From NCBI RefSeq assembly GCF_016587415.1, contig NZ_BNJI01000001.1:3449501-3513500 (forward strand): a DNA stretch of 64,000 bases, written 5' to 3'. Positions 54,055 through 61,633 of this stretch are shown one piece after another. Each line of letters begins with the position of its first letter. Positions within the stretch are counted from its first letter, which is position 1. The notes below the pieces were generated by a model, which was not told where the DNA came from, searched no databases, and saw only the letters and a list, made by a program, of their open reading frames with translations. A program made the position numbers and the translations under genes. The DNA comes from Ktedonobacter sp. SOSP1-85. GTDB taxonomy: Bacteria > Chloroflexota > Ktedonobacteria > Ktedonobacterales > Ktedonobacteraceae.

Positions 54055-55638
54055 TCACCCACAACATTTTTTGAACTTCTTCCCGCTCCCACAGGGACAG
54101 GGGCGGTTTCTCTCTCGTCCTTTCATTGGCGGCAATTGTTTTGCTGGCACTGCTGGATACTCTAATTCAACACTGGTAAACTTCGTTACATTCGTCATTA
54201 ACCCCAGATCTTGCTGGAGCTGCGCAGCCTCTGCCTGATGTTCTTCAGTCCAATAACGTGCATCCAGGTAGAGAGAATCTTCAGAACGATGCTCATTTGC
54301 AACTGATCCGCTTTCGGTAGCGATCCCAACAATGTCTTGCGCCTCTGGGAAAACCAGTTTCGTGACCATGCAGCAGGCTTCCAGCATATTAAACCGTACT
54401 GTACGATAGTCGGCATCCGACATCCATTCAGTAAAAGGAAGTACGAGCAACACATAGTAGGGGTCACCTTCACGCGATGGAAGCAGAACGCGGGTTCGCC
54501 TCATTGAGAAGGGCCTGGCTTCCAGCAGTTCCAGCAGTGATTGTGCTAACATACGCCGCCGAGTACGTGGCTCGCGGGCGAAAAAGCGCATGATTCGCTC
54601 GCTATCGCTAATACTGCCGGGATGTGTAGTGTAATATTGAGTACCGCCCAGAATATGAGTAGCAAAACGCTCAATGAGCATATCCCATAGATAACTTACC
54701 CTGTTTGCTTCGACCTGAGCTTTCCGCTGAGGACTCTTGACAAAGCTGTCCCAAAGCCCTTCGTCGATGCCTATCACGTTAGTGCCATCTGGGACAATGA
54801 AGTCGTGCTCACCCTTGCTGTTGAGGTCCTTGAGGTAGTACGCAAGCAGATCGTCTTCCCCTGCGGCCCAAAGTAACTGACCGTTCTGAATAAAGCGTTC
54901 CTTTTTGGTCAAGTAGGCGACAAAATCCATAACGGTGTCCAAGGTGCCCAAGACCACTTCTAAAGAGGTATCATCAAAGACATGTATATAGCCTTTGGCC
55001 GGATCGATCTGCCCGATGGTAAAAGGCTGACCTCCATCGGCTACATTGGCCGTGTGCATTGCACCGATTACCTGTGGGGCTATGATGAGGCTGCCACTGC
55101 CTCCGAAAACCTTGCTACACTGCTCTGCGACTCCATGAGCGACAAGAATACGATGGAATGTGGCCGTTGATGGATCAGGGAGCATAATTGGGAATGGTTG
55201 CGTACAAGCGTGATCGAGGAAAAGCCGCTTGGGGTTTGTCTTTATCCAGCGCTCGGCTCCCCAGATCTGTTTTGCCGATTCCTGCACTGCTCGCCTGAAC
55301 CACCTTCGCCAGTTCAAGCCTTGATCATCACCACTCGGATAGACGCAATCTTTATCGGAAAAGATGATGATATGGTTTTCAAACACCACCAGCAGGTCAG
55401 CAACTTCTTTGCCTTCTTTGACAGTTCCATCCAGCCACTGATCGCGGTACACACCGGAGTAACTCCATAGTGACAGAAACGAATGATCGCAGAGACGCTT
55501 GAGATACCGCTCTGCGGGGGTAACGCCATCGTGTCGGTGAATGGACCCTGCTGGGTTGCCACCACTCTCAGTTCTGGAACTCAAGATATATTCCTCTCTT
55601 GCTGCACCACTTTGCATCCGGGTAATGTTGCAGAACAT
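54055..55638 (-). CDS. SEC-C motif protein of unknown function
   Basis: A 527-residue protein. The last 18 residues are a SEC-C zinc motif (RPCPCGSGKKFKKCCG), as at the SecA C-terminus, used for metal-dependent protein or nucleic-acid contact. The N-terminal 110 residues contain VADLLVVFENHIIIFSDKD, which looks like a restriction-nuclease core strand pair, but no complete active site is clear. The function is unknown; such proteins are frequent cargo of mobile elements. The N-terminal start is uncertain. Confidence 0.6.
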   Translation of the reverse strand: MFCNITRMQSGAAREEYILSSRTESGGNPAGSIHRHDGVTPAERYLKRLCDHSFLSLWSYSGVYRDQWLDGTVKEGKEVADLLVVFENHIIIFSDKDCVYPSGDDQGLNWRRWFRRAVQESAKQIWGAERWIKTNPKRLFLDHACTQPFPIMLPDPSTATFHRILVAHGVAEQCSKVFGGSGSLIIAPQVIGAMHTANVADGGQPFTIGQIDPAKGYIHVFDDTSLEVVLGTLDTVMDFVAYLTKKERFIQNGQLLWAAGEDDLLAYYLKDLNSKGEHDFIVPDGTNVIGIDEGLWDSFVKSPQRKAQVEANRVSYLWDMLIERFATHILGGTQYYTTHPGSISDSERIMRFFAREPRTRRRMLAQSLLELLEARPFSMRRTRVLLPSREGDPYYVLLVLPFTEWMSDADYRTVRFNMLEACCMVTKLVFPEAQDIVGIATESGSVANEHRSEDSLYLDARYWTEEHQAEAAQLQQDLGLMTNVTKFTSVELEYPAVPAKQLPPMKGRERNRPCPCGSGKKFKKCCG

Positions 55639-55684
55639 ACACCTGGCAGCTTAGCAGTCTCGTTAATACTGACGCGATAATAAT

Positions 55685-56056
55685 GTGCTGAGCTTTGCGA
55701 TCGGCTACAGCGCAACGCAAGCTCCTGTCCGACAGCGGTTCACGATCGCACATGAAATAGGTCATTTCGTTTTGCACCTAAGCGATAATCCCTCTGCTCT
55801 CTTTATCGATGCTCAGTACATCGTCTATCACCGCGATGCGAAGTCCTCTACGAGTGAGGATCAACGCGAAAGAGAGGCCAACCGGTTCGCGGCCGCTCTG
55901 CTAATGCCTGCTACCCTTCTGCGCTCTGAGATTCAGAAACAACCTTTTGACTTTGGCGACGAAGAGATGCTCACCGCTCTTGCCAATAAGTTCCAGGTAA
56001 GCACTCAAGCAATGTCAATTCGAATAAGTAATCTCAACATCTGGCAGGAAGAATAA
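55685..56056 (+). CDS. ImmA/IrrE-type metallopeptidase, N-terminally short
   Basis: A 123-residue protein starting just before the zinc-peptidase core. HEIGH (His23, Glu24, His27) is followed by EREANRFAAALLMPATLL, the third-ligand helix. ImmA/IrrE proteins cleave repressors of the XRE family. The family normally has about 50 more residues before RFTIAHE; the in-frame sequence upstream reads SSLVNTDAII, which fits the family, but a stop lies about 20 codons before the ATG. It is thus truncated, and no HTH partner gene is adjacent. Confidence 0.6.
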   Translation: MLSFAIGYSATQAPVRQRFTIAHEIGHFVLHLSDNPSALFIDAQYIVYHRDAKSSTSEDQREREANRFAAALLMPATLLRSEIQKQPFDFGDEEMLTALANKFQVSTQAMSIRISNLNIWQEE

Positions 56057-56319
56057 TCGACGAAGAAATAGTTGTTCTCTGTGATCGAGATCTGCACAGT
56101 GGGACAATGCGCTAACTCCCGCGCTTCAGCTCTTATATGCGCTGCTCAAGTCGCTTGATCTCCGACCTGCTCTTTTAATTAGGTATATCAATTCTTAAGA
56201 CCCTACGATGGCTCGGCTTGTCCTCGCCATAAAGTTAACAATAGCACGCTTATGTAGACACTTCTGAAATATTTAACAAAACCATTCAAACAGGTGCGGC
56301 GTAAAAGCTTTATTGAGTT

Positions 56320-56766
56320 CTAAGGTTCATTTTGGACATCCTGCTCTTCTTCTATCAGACAGTAAAATATTTCAACAGTAGTCTTCGAATCTTGGTCTGG
56401 CTTTCCACCAATCTCGATTACTCTCACATATTCGATAGAGTCATCCTCAAAAAGAGCTAGACGGTCCTTAAAAGGTGACTGATCAGCTTCAAGTGTCTTT
56501 TTGCTAAATGCATCTATTACAAGCTTGGAAGCATTCTCGATATCGAATGCCTGCGTTCCCCGTGGTTTTATATGGAAATAGATGCGAAATGCCCACCACT
56601 TTGCATCATATCGAGCATTGCGGATCTTTTCCTCAGAGATTTTTTCTGCTGCAGCCTTACGAATAATCTCCCGCCTTGATTTAGTTTTATCCGCTGAAGT
56701 AAAAGCATTGGGATAGTCAAAACTGTCTAATAGTGCATATTTAGTAATGTCATCTAGTTGCCACAT
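56320..56766 (-). CDS. RusA-like Holliday junction resolvase (tentative)
   Basis: A 148-residue protein. The segment DIENASKLVIDAFSKK, then FEDDSIEYVRVIEIGGKPDQDS, resembles the RusA pattern of an acidic D-x-x-N-x-x-K-x-x-x-D region followed by a DDS strand. RusA resolves recombination intermediates and is common in phages and elements. The call rests on this motif only. AGAGGTG precedes the ATG. Confidence 0.45.
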   Translation of the reverse strand: MWQLDDITKYALLDSFDYPNAFTSADKTKSRREIIRKAAAEKISEEKIRNARYDAKWWAFRIYFHIKPRGTQAFDIENASKLVIDAFSKKTLEADQSPFKDRLALFEDDSIEYVRVIEIGGKPDQDSKTTVEIFYCLIEEEQDVQNEP

Positions 56767-56832
56767 AACTGATACACCTCTTCTTGAGTAGAGCCGGTTC
56801 TTACATAAAATATATTTGTAACTGTCTCTATT

Positions 56833-57072
56833 TTAGTCTGTTGCTTCTGATCCATCAAGAAACTCACCCAGATCAGCAAGCAACTGCTCGATCCGTTTAA
56901 TGGTACACTGGTGCCGTTCTACTTTGCACTGCTAGCCGCGAGCAACGGCATCTTCGACGAGTTTTTGCTCAATTTTCCGACGAAGACGAAGTCGTAGAGC
57001 ATATTCAGGAGTGGTCACGAATTTAGCACAGGTCTCATAGTAGTGAAGATTTGCCGAGAACCCGTATAGTCA
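56833..57072 (-). pseudogene. Remnant of a recombinase-like gene
   Basis: The minus strand reads YGFSANLHYYETCAKFVT, then TPEYALRLRLRRKIEQKLVE, DAVARG, a TAG stop, QCKVERHQCTIKRIEQLLAD and LGEFLDGSEATD, ending in TAA. The TAG sits where RGW-x-x-E-x-ERHQ patterns of some integrase C-termini have Trp (TGG to TAG). A TGA precedes the fragment, next to the element's terminal site. The family assignment is a guess from this pattern. Confidence 0.35.
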
Positions 57073-57074
57073 AC

Positions 57075-57097
57075 CCAAATATTTGTGCTAATTTACA
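57075..57097 (-). repeat. tnsB site: Inverted TnsB-like site, right end of the element
   Basis: Read on the minus strand from 57097: TGTAAATTAGCACAAATA, then TTTGG. It matches the left end at 19 of 23 positions and has the opposite orientation, as expected of a transposon terminus. Only this one copy is well kept; further internal copies were not found. Confidence 0.65.
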
Positions 57098-57178
57098 TAA
57101 AAATATAGGTTTTGTAAAATTGAGATTGTAGCCATAAGTATTAAGTTTAAAGAAGAGCATTTATTGCGTAACGAGCTC

Positions 57179-57213
57179 TGAGAATATTTGGTAGATTTTC
57201 TACAAGTATTCAG
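57179..57213 (+). repeat. Two degenerate TnsB-like sites in left-end orientation
   Basis: TGAGAATATTTGG (57179-57191) and TACAAGTATTCAG (57201-57213) each match CACAAATATTTGG at 9 of 13 positions and are spaced 22 bp. The second is followed by CGGGC, as in the third left-end copy. They may be a decayed left end of another element. Confidence 0.4.
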
Positions 57214-57296
57214 CGGGCTAGACATTAATACAATTTAGAATTGTGAAAGATTATTTCGCGTGCTATTATTCATAGCAAGAGGCATTATCGCTATTT

Positions 57297-57327
57297 CATA
57301 AAAGCCACAGATACTACGGCTTTTATG
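57297..57327. repeat. Perfect 10-bp-arm hairpin
   Basis: Arms CATAAAAGCC (57297-57306) and 57318-57327 with an 11-nt loop, about 120 bp ahead of the helicase gene. It is an operator or terminator candidate. Confidence 0.4.
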
Positions 57328-57445
57328 GTATGTATCAATTCTCACATAGCAGAGCGTGGTTGCATATAATTGGCGAAAAATGCATTTCTGAGGTATTATA
57401 AATTTAGGTTCACAAATATAAAAGTGAGAATCTGGAGATTTTTAA

Positions 57446-59635
57446 ATGTTAAAGTTTGTCAGAAGTGTGCCTAAAACCGATGCTGCTGATATGGTTGAGA
57501 GGTGGTTGGAGGAATGTTTTGGTAATGATGAAGGGGTTTGCTATTATAAACATCCTGCTGTGATTACAAAAACAGGCAAAATTCCTGATTTCATTTTATT
57601 TACTAAAACCAACCAACCTTTAATAGTTAAAATTTTTGATCAAAATCTTCAAGATATTAACCTTGTCGAGGATGATGAATGGATAATCAATGGTGAACCT
57701 ATTGACTCACCATTATTAGAAATTGAAGATATTGTATTAAAAATGCAAAGCAAATTTGTTGAACAGAGGAAGTTACGTAATCGCTTAAACGTTCAGGGGA
57801 TATTAGCTTTTCCATTTCTAATTAAACGAGATTTTGAAAAAAACTTTGGACCCTTCAAAGAAGAAAATGTGAAAATTTTGTGGTCTGGTGGTAATAAGCA
57901 AATTTTCAAGCATGACCTGAAACAAGAGTTGTCGAATGAGGAATGGATACTTACTAGGTCAGTTATTCAAGGCTTAACTAATTTAGGTGCAACTAATTTA
58001 CATAAACTATCTAATATTTCATTGCAGAACATTACCTCATTAGGATCAGCTATCAGAGAACTAGATAAGCAGATAGCAGCTTTGGATGATGAGCAAGAAA
58101 GAGTGGGCCTTGAAATAGCTCCTGGCCCTCAACGTATTCGGGGCCTCGCTGGCACAGGAAAAACAGTACTGCTTGCAAAGAAAGCTGCTAACATCCATAT
58201 CTTATATCCAGGCAAAAAAATCCTTTTCACATTTAATACACAGAGCCTCTACAATCAAGTGAGAGAGCTTATATCAAAGACCTATCGTGAGCAAACCGGT
58301 ACTGAGCCTGATTGGGATTTGTTACATGTAAGACATGCTTGGGGTGGCCGTAATCGTTCTGGCGTTTATTCAGATTTATGTGCGCGCCAAGGTGTAATTC
58401 CATTGGATTTACGGGCTGCAAGAGCTACTAATCCTGTGAAACCTTCTTTCCAGGTTTGTTGTGAACATGCGTTGCAGCGACAGATATTATCAGAATATGA
58501 TTTTATACTTGTAGATGAGGCTCAAGATTTTCCAAAAGAGTTTTTTCGTGTTTTATATAAGTTGTCCGATGAGGCCTATCACCGAATTTATTGGGCATAC
58601 GATGAGCTACAAAGTCTTTCCTCTTTGGAGATTCCTAAACCCGAAGATCTCTTCGGTTACGATGCACATGGAGAACCCCTCGTTTCACTTCAAGGTCCCG
58701 ACTATCCAGGTCCTATAGAAAAAGATTTTGTTTTGCATCGTTCCTATCGTTGCCCACAAGATGTGCTTATGCTCGCGCATGCTATTGGACTCGGTATACA
58801 TAACCCTAAAGGCACTGTTCAAATGTTGGAAGATCAAGGATATTGGGAAGCAGTCGGATACAAAGTCGAGAGCGGAAAGCTACAAAAAGGCGAGCAGGTT
58901 GTTATCTCTCGGCCCTTAGAAAACAGCCCAAATCGTATTCACGAAATATATGATAAGCAAAAATTAGTTGTTGTTAATGTCTTTCAAGATAGAGCATCTG
59001 AGTTAAATTGGATAGCAGAATCTATTATCAGAGACATAAAAGTGGAAAAAGTAGCACCAAGACAGATTATGGTTATATCCCTCGATAACTCTAGAGCGAA
59101 AGGCTATTTGCTGGAATTGCAAGGGCGTCTAGTTAAGGCTAACATAGCTTCAACTATACCTGGACTTATAGATGATGCCTCTGCATTTGCTGAAGTTGGC
59201 AGAGTGACCCTTTCCACCGTCTTTAGGGCCAAGGGAAATGAGGCTCATATTGTTTATATCCTTAGTTTTGACGCACTTTATGATTATTTTGAAGGAATTG
59301 GAAATCGTAACCATGCGTTTGCTTCTATTACAAGATCAAAAGCGTGGGTGCGAATAACTGGCATAGGGAAAAAAATGGAGGCAGCAAAACAAGAGATTGA
59401 ACAAATTTTAGGAGATCTGCCTAGTTTTAAATTCGAATTTCCTGATATGCGGGTCGTGCGTCGTTTAGATGCAGAAAATAGCTACAAGCGTAAAAAATTT
59501 GAAAAACTCAGCAAAGCGGCAGAGATTATTCAGAAAACAGAGGTTGAAGCTTTAGAAGAGTTGGCATCTACAAACCCAGAGGCATTTAATAAATTGTTAA
59601 AACGTCTTAACGAGGTTGCACGTGAAAATCAATGA
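57446..59635 (+). CDS. Superfamily I helicase with NERD-like N-terminus
   Basis: A 729-residue protein. The N-terminal 130 residues resemble a nuclease-related domain (CYYKHPAVITKTGKIPDFIL followed by QPLIVKIFD). The Glu-x-Lys of an active PD-(D/E)XK site is replaced by Val at the Glu position, so it is probably inactive. The UvrD/DUF2075-type helicase core has Walker A GLAGTGKT (233-240), Walker B VDEAQDF (356-362), HRSYRCPQD and TVFRAKGNEAHIVYI. It overlaps the next gene by 14 bp, an obligate pair. GGAGA precedes the ATG. A role in phage defence is likely from the setting but not shown. Confidence 0.75.
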   Translation: MLKFVRSVPKTDAADMVERWLEECFGNDEGVCYYKHPAVITKTGKIPDFILFTKTNQPLIVKIFDQNLQDINLVEDDEWIINGEPIDSPLLEIEDIVLKMQSKFVEQRKLRNRLNVQGILAFPFLIKRDFEKNFGPFKEENVKILWSGGNKQIFKHDLKQELSNEEWILTRSVIQGLTNLGATNLHKLSNISLQNITSLGSAIRELDKQIAALDDEQERVGLEIAPGPQRIRGLAGTGKTVLLAKKAANIHILYPGKKILFTFNTQSLYNQVRELISKTYREQTGTEPDWDLLHVRHAWGGRNRSGVYSDLCARQGVIPLDLRAARATNPVKPSFQVCCEHALQRQILSEYDFILVDEAQDFPKEFFRVLYKLSDEAYHRIYWAYDELQSLSSLEIPKPEDLFGYDAHGEPLVSLQGPDYPGPIEKDFVLHRSYRCPQDVLMLAHAIGLGIHNPKGTVQMLEDQGYWEAVGYKVESGKLQKGEQVVISRPLENSPNRIHEIYDKQKLVVVNVFQDRASELNWIAESIIRDIKVEKVAPRQIMVISLDNSRAKGYLLELQGRLVKANIASTIPGLIDDASAFAEVGRVTLSTVFRAKGNEAHIVYILSFDALYDYFEGIGNRNHAFASITRSKAWVRITGIGKKMEAAKQEIEQILGDLPSFKFEFPDMRVVRRLDAENSYKRKKFEKLSKAAEIIQKTEVEALEELASTNPEAFNKLLKRLNEVARENQ

Positions 59636-60434
59636 GGCAAGCGATCTTTTAACTTCTGCTTACATCGATTGGTCACATATTTTAGCTAATCCTTGTGGTA
59701 TACGTAAAGATTCCCAGATCACATGGACTGGCCGTGTACCGAAAATGCTGAAGCAGCCAGTAATGATATCTGATGTGATTAATCTAGCGGATAGCGGGCA
59801 ATATACCTTTCAAATTGCTACAGACGGTTCTATTATACAAATTTATTACCTTTATGACTCAAGAGGCAAAGAAATAAAATCAGCATGCTTGGCATTTTAT
59901 AGTACTGCTGTGTATAAAGAGAGGGTGAAAGATATAAGCACTTTTGGTGAAAGAGCCTCGATGGAGGAAGCACTGGAAGAGGAGGAAGCACTGGAAGAGG
60001 GGGAAGCGCTGGAAGAGGAGGAAGCACTGGAAGAGGGGGAAGTGCTGGAAGAGGAGGAAGCACTGGAAGATGAAGAATCGGATGAGCACGTACCTATATC
60101 TGATGATAGTTTAGCTCATTGGTTAAGGATTGACTATGATCCTCAGCATGCAAGAGGAGTTTTACACCATGATTGCCACATGCATTTAAGCGCATTTCCA
60201 TACGCAAGGCTGGTTGTGGCTGGTGTACCAAGTCCCAAACAATTTATTGAGTTCATTATGGCGCTTTGCTATCCTCAAGAGTATGAAAAGCACCGTCTCG
60301 ATAGTAATGGTCAGTATATTACTGAAGAACGCATTTTGACCGTGAATTCAAAATATGTTCCTTTGTTGGATCATAAGGTTTTTAACCAAATAGCACATTT
60401 TCGCATACCTATTTTTTCAGAAAAACGTCGGTGA
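59622..60434 (+). CDS. Helicase partner protein, DUF2290-like, with acidic repeat
   Basis: A 270-residue protein. The N-terminal 110 residues have strands like IYYLYDSRGKEIKSACLAFY. An acidic low-complexity stretch of repeated EALEEE and EALEEG lies at about 116-151. The C-terminal part has HDCHMHLSAFPYARLVVAGVPSPKQFIEFIMALCYPQEY, which resembles DUF2290. DUF2290 proteins are known next to ATPases or helicases; no reaction is known. The GTG at 59622 is the probable start, inside the end of the helicase gene; a TTG at 59616 is possible. Confidence 0.55.
   Translation: MKINEASDLLTSAYIDWSHILANPCGIRKDSQITWTGRVPKMLKQPVMISDVINLADSGQYTFQIATDGSIIQIYYLYDSRGKEIKSACLAFYSTAVYKERVKDISTFGERASMEEALEEEEALEEGEALEEEEALEEGEVLEEEEALEDEESDEHVPISDDSLAHWLRIDYDPQHARGVLHHDCHMHLSAFPYARLVVAGVPSPKQFIEFIMALCYPQEYEKHRLDSNGQYITEERILTVNSKYVPLLDHKVFNQIAHFRIPIFSEKRR
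59967..60074 (+). repeat. 18-bp minisatellite, six units
   Basis: Six tandem copies of GAAGCACTGGAAGAGGAG, with single-base variants and the last unit diverged. They keep the reading frame and encode alternating EALEEE/EALEEG. Copies 1, 2 and 4 differ only in GAGGAG versus GAGGGG, so recent slippage is likely. Confidence 0.85.
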
Positions 60435-60719
60435 TGATTTATGAATAATCACTATAGTTAAATTATCAAGGACTTGTACTGGACCTACAAACTTGGGTTA
60501 GATCTAAATCAGGAGAAGGGGAGAAAGCGACATTTATGGCTTAGTAATTTCTCCTTTATTATCGGAAATGTGCATGAGCCAACTTCTGAGTTTCACAACA
60601 CCCAAAAGAAATACATAGGCAACTATGTACATCTTAGAGGTTGTTATGACTAATTGCTGGGAATATTGGATAGGAGGCTCAGTCTCTTTTGGCTTTGCAA
60701 GAATTATGGTTTATTTTGC
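60435..60719. other. 285-bp gap before the IS1-like element
   Basis: AT-rich, no supported gene and no recognised repeat. Confidence 0.4.
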
Positions 60720-61496
60720 GGTGGTGGTTAGGTTGTAAGTGATGAGATATGATTGGCGCATGATTCAAGAAACGATGATGCACCAATGCCATGTCTGTAG
60801 GAGCACGAACAGTATCAAAAATGGGACCAATCGCTGTGGAAATGCGCAGTATCATTGCAAGAATTGTGGTACGTACCGAGTCCTAAAACCAAGGCATGTT
60901 TATTCGGAAGCTGAGAAACAAACGGTGCTACAGGCCTGCCAAGGGCGCTCGAGTTTGCGTGGAGTTGAGCGGATTTTTGGCATCACGCGGCAGACTATTG
61001 CTCGATGGATCAAAGCACACGTTCAAACATTGCCAGATGTCAAAGATACCTTTTTGGCTGCGACAGCAGATGATGTCTTGGAGTTAGATGAAACGTGGAG
61101 CTTTGTCTTCAAAAAAGAGTACAAAAGGTGGTTGTGGACAGCCATGTGCCGTCGAACACGCCAAATTGTGGCCTTTGTGATTGGTGACCGCAGTAAAGCA
61201 ACCTGCCTCCGCTTATGGGAGGCACTTCCTCATGAATACAAAACCTGTCACTCCTTCAGCGACTTTTGGGCGGCCTATCGAGAGGCCTTTCCTGTAGAAA
61301 CCCATCGCTGTGTGGGAAAAGAAACGGGAGACACAGCACATATGGAGCGGTGGAATAATACATTACGCCAGCGCGTTGGTCGTTATGTGCGACAGACGCT
61401 CTCATTTTCCAAATGCGATGCCTTTCACCACCTCATCACCCAACTCTTTATTATCCAATATAATTTGAGCCTATCACTTACAATTTAACCACTACC
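60720..61496 (+). mobile_element. IS1-family insertion sequence
   Basis: A 777-bp element with terminal inverted repeats. The left end (60720 onward) begins GGTGGTGGTTAGGTTGTAAG; the complement of the right end begins GGTAGTGGTTAAATTGTAAG. They agree at 21 of 24 positions. The length fits IS1 (about 770 bp). No flanking direct repeat of 8-9 bp is evident (left TTATTTTGC, right CAAGGAAGT). Confidence 0.8.
60739..61488 (+). CDS. IS1-family transposase, single reading frame
   Basis: A 249-residue transposase joining the InsA-like zinc finger/HTH (CHVCRS, CKNCGTYR, then SLRGVERIFGITRQTIARWIK) and the InsB-like DDE domain. Acid residues lie in LELDETWSF, near HSFSDFWAAY and in HMERWNNTLRQRVGR. 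Unlike E. coli IS1, no frameshift is needed between the parts. The start may be at one of two or three nearby Met codons. It fills nearly the whole IS. Confidence 0.85.
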   Translation: MMRYDWRMIQETMMHQCHVCRSTNSIKNGTNRCGNAQYHCKNCGTYRVLKPRHVYSEAEKQTVLQACQGRSSLRGVERIFGITRQTIARWIKAHVQTLPDVKDTFLAATADDVLELDETWSFVFKKEYKRWLWTAMCRRTRQIVAFVIGDRSKATCLRLWEALPHEYKTCHSFSDFWAAYREAFPVETHRCVGKETGDTAHMERWNNTLRQRVGRYVRQTLSFSKCDAFHHLITQLFIIQYNLSLSLTI

Positions 61497-61633
61497 CAAG
61501 GAAGTCGTCACGTTCAAGGCAACAGGAGGTTGGATGAGAGATGAGGCGAAGTCTTCTACAAAAAAGTGAGGGAGAAACCGGATGGTGTTCTTCCCAGGCC
61601 GTCGCTGAGTCAATAGAGTGCAAGTTCCTGCTC

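Larger units (their letters stand above)
26960..57097. mobile_element. Tn7-like transposon with Ssp/BREX-4-like defence cargo
   Basis: A 30,138-bp element inferred from both ends and its gene set. The left end starts TGTAGGTTATCACAAATA; the right end, read inward on the minus strand, starts TGTAAATTAGCACAAATA. The first 23 bases agree at 19 positions and end in the Tn7-type TGT/ACA. TnsA, TnsB, TnsC and two TniQ genes lie inside. The interior is clearly more AT-rich than both flanks and lacks the host's long hairpins. There is no clean 5-bp target duplication (AAATA left, TAAAA right), so the right boundary is less certain than the left. Confidence 0.7.
56767..57445. other. Right end of the element and flank
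   Basis: It contains a decayed recombinase fragment (56833-57072), the inverted TnsB-like end (57075-57097), two degenerate copies in left-end orientation (57179-57213) and a hairpin (57297-57327). No intact gene is present. Confidence 0.5.

Noticed and set aside
26955..57102. 5-bp target duplication of the Tn7-like element
   Set aside because: The 5 bp before the left end (AAATA) and after the right end (TAAAA) differ; the shared A/T runs nearby are too simple to count.
57403..57419. TTAGGTTCACAAATAT resembling the left terminus
   Set aside because: It lacks the TTGG half of the site and has a shifted spacing; it lies directly before the helicase ribosome site and is likely chance in AT-rich DNA.
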